DNA of 7,277 nt from Candidatus Culexmicrobium profundum (GTDB lineage: Archaea > Thermoproteota > Methanomethylicia > Culexarchaeales > Culexmicrobiaceae): contig JANZKD010000084.1 of assembly GCA_025061245.1 (NCBI GenBank), positions 1 to 7,277 of the forward strand. Reading direction: 5' to 3'. Below the pieces are notes generated by a model. It had not been told where the DNA came from, searched no databases, and worked only from the letters and a program-made list of their open reading frames with translations. Numbering within the stretch: position 1 is the first letter of the stretch; every line of letters begins with the position of its first letter. The position numbers and the translations under genes are program-made. Below are positions 5,028-7,277 of the stretch, piece by piece.

Positions 5028-6146
5028 CTATTTTAGTGCATATTTGAGTATTGGGTCTGATATTTCATATTCACCCATTTGATTTTTATGTATGAAGCCA
5101 GAGTTAACCAGGTTTTTTAGTAGTGTCGTGAAGTTTTTGTCGTCTACTTTCTTGTTTATACTTATTTCTAGTGAAGTTTTTATTTGTGTCCAAGCTGCTT
5201 TTTCTAGTCTTGCTATTGTCTTCATTATTAATATGTATCTTCTTTTTGCTTGCCATCTTAAGTTTAAGAAATGGTTAAACTCGTTTAGGGCTAGTTTTTC
5301 TGCTTCTTCAATCATTTCATCTACAAGGCTTTTATCTACTCGTCTTTGAGTCGCAGCTTTATAGCCTAGGAGAGTTAACCATCCTACTACTCCATTTAGC
5401 TTGTTTATTGCATATTCTATGAAGCTGTCTGGTGGATGCATGTTATATTGTTTGAAGCCTTTGATTAGAAATTCCTTTGATTGCTCATGAGTAAAGTTTT
5501 TTAAGCGTATTTCACTTCTAGCTCTTCCATATAGTGGTGAAGCTGGATTATTTACTCCAATGAAATTGTATAATAATCCTATTTGAGAGCCTGTTAGAAT
5601 TAATGTTATGTTTCTAAGTCGATCATATATGTAGGCGAGTAATCTGTCAAGTCGATATGCTGCAATTCTACGTAATTCTTGTGCTTCATCGAAGGCCACC
5701 ACCATTCTTATGCCTTCTCTTTCTGCAGCTTCATTTAGTGCTTCAAAGAGTCCTGCTAGATTGATTTTTTCTCTTCTTGATTTTTTGAAGGATATGCTTA
5801 AACCCATGACTCTTATTCCTTCAACATGCTCTACTAGTTTTAAGAAATGCTTTGCAATTTTTCTTCTTTTTAGTAGAAAGTTGTTAATTTGTTGTCTTAG
5901 TATGGATGTGAATTCACTTAGTGATAATACCTTGTCTTGTGGTAGGGCTCTTAGATCTACTATTATATTTGGAATCTTAAATTCATTGAGAGCAGTGTAG
6001 AGTAGTGATGTTTTTCCAGTTCTTCTTAGACCTAAAATAAGTATTAATGGTGAAGTTTTTAGGGCGAATTTAAGTTTCTCTAATTCTTCTTCTCGATTAT
6101 ACAAATCTTCTTTTTTGACTTTCGGTTTTGGATCGAAGAATGTCAT
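5028..6146 (-). CDS. Archaeal STAND/AAA-type ATPase (PF01637-like) with C-terminal winged helix
   Basis: A 372-residue P-loop ATPase of the archaeal ATPase family (Arch_ATPase). It begins MTFFDPKPKVKKEDLYNREE, the family's typical N-terminal 'FFDPxPK...REEEL' box. Walker A is GLRRTGKTS (39-47), Walker B is MVVAFDEAQ (148-156), and a sensor-1-like strand is LILTGSQ (182-188). After the ATPase core, the C-terminal ~90 residues (from about LRWQAKRRYILIMKTIARLE) look like a winged helix-turn-helix: helices, then LKNLVNSGFIHKNQMGEYEI and DPILKY. Members are thought to be NTP-driven regulatory or mobile-element-linked switches; the role here is unknown. The frame extends to a GTG at 6176, but those ten codons are just the operator repeat read as protein, so the ATG at 6146 is chosen. 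Two dyad repeats lie directly upstream, suggesting tight regulation, possibly by its own winged helix. Confidence 0.9.
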   Translation of the reverse strand: MTFFDPKPKVKKEDLYNREEELEKLKFALKTSPLILILGLRRTGKTSLLYTALNEFKIPNIIVDLRALPQDKVLSLSEFTSILRQQINNFLLKRRKIAKHFLKLVEHVEGIRVMGLSISFKKSRREKINLAGLFEALNEAAEREGIRMVVAFDEAQELRRIAAYRLDRLLAYIYDRLRNITLILTGSQIGLLYNFIGVNNPASPLYGRARSEIRLKNFTHEQSKEFLIKGFKQYNMHPPDSFIEYAINKLNGVVGWLTLLGYKAATQRRVDKSLVDEMIEEAEKLALNEFNHFLNLRWQAKRRYILIMKTIARLEKAAWTQIKTSLEISINKKVDDKNFTTLLKNLVNSGFIHKNQMGEYEISDPILKYALK

Positions 6147-6180
6147 TACTGGTACCCACCAGTTACTGGTACCCACCAGT
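6147..6180 (-). repeat. Tandem 17-base dyad repeat, probable operator of the ATPase gene
   Basis: Two perfect head-to-tail copies of a 17-base unit (6147-6163 and 6164-6180). On the minus strand each reads ACTGGTGGGTACCAGTA and contains a 6-base inverted repeat, ACTGGT and ACCAGT, around GGGT. The second copy ends against the ATG at 6146, and the first touches the TATA-like element. With onset predicted near 6157, the pair covers the transcription start and any GGTGG ribosome site. Such placement suits a repressor that binds two adjacent dimer sites; in RNA each copy could also fold into a small hairpin. Confidence 0.75.
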
Positions 6181-6188
6181 AAATAAAA
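6181..6188 (-). promoter_or_regulatory. TATA-like element of the ATPase gene
   Basis: TTTTATTT on the minus strand, immediately upstream of the tandem dyads, in the 86-base gap after the M28 gene. It predicts transcription onset around 6157, inside the start-proximal dyad, with a leader of about ten bases. It is a moderate match and the only one in this gap at the right distance. Confidence 0.4.
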
Positions 6189-6232
6189 CTTATCCCCATC
6201 TAGTCTGCTTATTATTAAGTTAGGTAGAGTTA

Positions 6233-7277
6233 CTACTGATGGAGTTCTGATAGCTTGAATGTTACTTGTATCGTTTGTTGTGCATTTGTTAGTGCATCTA
6301 TTAGTTTGTTTCTTTCTCTTAGGAATTTTGTTTCTAGTTGGTGGTATAGGCTTTCTTCTTCGCTTAATTGGGTTAAGCGTTTAACTACATAGTATAGTCT
6401 TGGAATTGGTTTGTAGAGTGGTGTGAAGCCATATGGGTCTTGTCCATATCTTCCTGCAACTGATCTAAATGCTGGTGTTAGAATTCTTGATAGTTTAATT
6501 AGACAGCTATTTATTAGCTCTATTTTATCTTTGTATTTCTCGGATTCTTGATGTCTTCTTACTTCAGCTATTTCCTCGTTTAAGAGTTCAGTTAGTTTCA
6601 ATAGCGTTTTTGCTTCTGTTTGGATTGGAGTTAGATCTGCCTTGTCTTTCGCTGTTTTACTTAGTTCTTCTAGTTCCTTGATTATGTAGTTTATTGTAGT
6701 TGTGAAGTTTAGTGGTATTATTGGTTCATTGCATAGTCGTATTATTAGATGTGTGTAGAGTTTTGCATGTTGTATGAATAGTTCTTTGTCGACTTTGTCT
6801 AGTGTGTCTTCATTGCTGTGATACCACCATCCAAGTGAGGCCCAGTTTAATTTTTCTCTTAACTCTTTAGGTGTGTAGGTTGCGAGTACACCAATATATG
6901 GGATGCCTATTCCTAGGAATGAGTTGTCTCCTGTTTTTACTGGTATTGATTTTTCTATTTCTAGTCCTAGCTCCTTTCCTATTTGGTCTAGGAGAGCCCA
7001 TGTTTCTGGTGCTGCACTTGCAACATATCTTGAAGCATCTTTTAGGCCTGGTGAATCGATGTTTACGTATGCTATGCAGTTTTTGTTTAATTTGGGCCAG
7101 TAGTAATCTACATGCCATGTTGAGCCTGCAGCTTCAGCTATTTCATGTCCATCCCAAAAGGCGAATATTAGGCTTCTTCTAAGCTTGTCTCTGTTTTTTG
7201 CTAGGACTCTAGCTAACTCTAGCATTAATGCATTTCCACATGAATTGCATGTGGCTGTTTTTCCCCAGGCTTCAAGG
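6233..7277 (-). CDS. M28-family metallopeptidase homologue, C-terminal part (partial)
   Basis: The frame is open to the right edge, so the N-terminus is outside the window; the ATG at 7225 is internal. M28 enzymes are two-zinc aminopeptidases or carboxypeptidases. The fold is clear: LEAWGKTATCNSCGNALMLE, FAFWDGHEIAEAAGSTWHVD, YVNIDSPG (Asp ligand at 7055-7057) and WWYHSNEDTLDKVD (His ligand at 6818-6820). However, the zinc-bridging Asp expected in an 'A-T-D-N-xx-G' motif is Cys (7247-7249), the HxD-type Asp appears as Glu (7271-7273), and the usual Glu-Glu pair is His-Glu (7142-7147). The remaining ~180 residues form a helical domain like the TfR/PSMA dimerisation domain, with FRSVAGRYGQDPYGFTPLYK and PIPRLYYVVKRL. 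It may be a non-catalytic or altered-specificity member. It lies 86 bases upstream of the ATPase start on the same strand. Confidence 0.85.
   Translation of the reverse strand, partial: LEAWGKTATCNSCGNALMLELARVLAKNRDKLRRSLIFAFWDGHEIAEAAGSTWHVDYYWPKLNKNCIAYVNIDSPGLKDASRYVASAAPETWALLDQIGKELGLEIEKSIPVKTGDNSFLGIGIPYIGVLATYTPKELREKLNWASLGWWYHSNEDTLDKVDKELFIQHAKLYTHLIIRLCNEPIIPLNFTTTINYIIKELEELSKTAKDKADLTPIQTEAKTLLKLTELLNEEIAEVRRHQESEKYKDKIELINSCLIKLSRILTPAFRSVAGRYGQDPYGFTPLYKPIPRLYYVVKRLTQLSEEESLYHQLETKFLRERNKLIDALTNAQQTIQVTFKLSELHQ

Noticed and set aside
6147..6176. Upstream GTG start adding GTSNWWVPV to the ATPase
   Set aside because: These codons are the tandem operator repeat read as protein; the family N-terminus begins at MTFFDP, encoded from 6146.

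Overview
The window looks archaeal, most likely from the Thermoproteota/Bathyarchaeia-like part of the tree; the exact lineage is inference. The support is: AT-rich TATA elements about 25 bases before gene starts, short or absent leaders, TTG starts, GGAGG/GGTG-type ribosome sites, and a gene set typical of archaea (VapBC, PF01637-type ATPase, DUF3303-like protein, short nitroreductase, M28 peptidase with a TfR-like C-terminus). No rRNA, tRNA, CRISPR array, transposase or phage gene was seen.

Layout. 1-465 (-): N-terminal part of a TIM-barrel, glycosidase-like protein that runs off the left edge. 760-1596 (+): PH-like domain joined to a C-terminal zinc ribbon. 2020-2271 (+): small six-cysteine protein. 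2965-3177 and 2582-2968 (-): vapB and vapC with a 4-base overlap, behind an inverted repeat built around the TATA box. 3326-3630 (-): a 2TM-domain gene broken by a one-base frameshift and an amber stop. 3979-4269 (+): DUF3303-like small protein. 4359-4934 (-): nitroreductase. 5028-6146 (-): archaeal STAND/AAA-type ATPase. 6233-7277 (-): M28-type peptidase homologue that runs off the right edge.

The left half is loosely packed, with three gaps over 300 bases and one ruined gene, like an accessory region. The right half is a same-strand run (M28 homologue, ATPase, nitroreductase), but the ATPase and nitroreductase each have their own promoter-like sequence, so it is not a clear operon.

The most striking signal is a perfect 17-base tandem repeat immediately before the ATPase start. 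Each copy is a dyad (ACTGGT-GGGT-ACCAGT), and together they fill the space between a TATA-like element and the ATG. Other points are the altered metal-site residues in the M28 homologue, the double-lesion 2TM pseudogene, and a G+T-rich + strand over much of the window whatever the gene direction. I see no clearly new multi-gene defence or metabolic system; the ATPase with its operator is the best lead.
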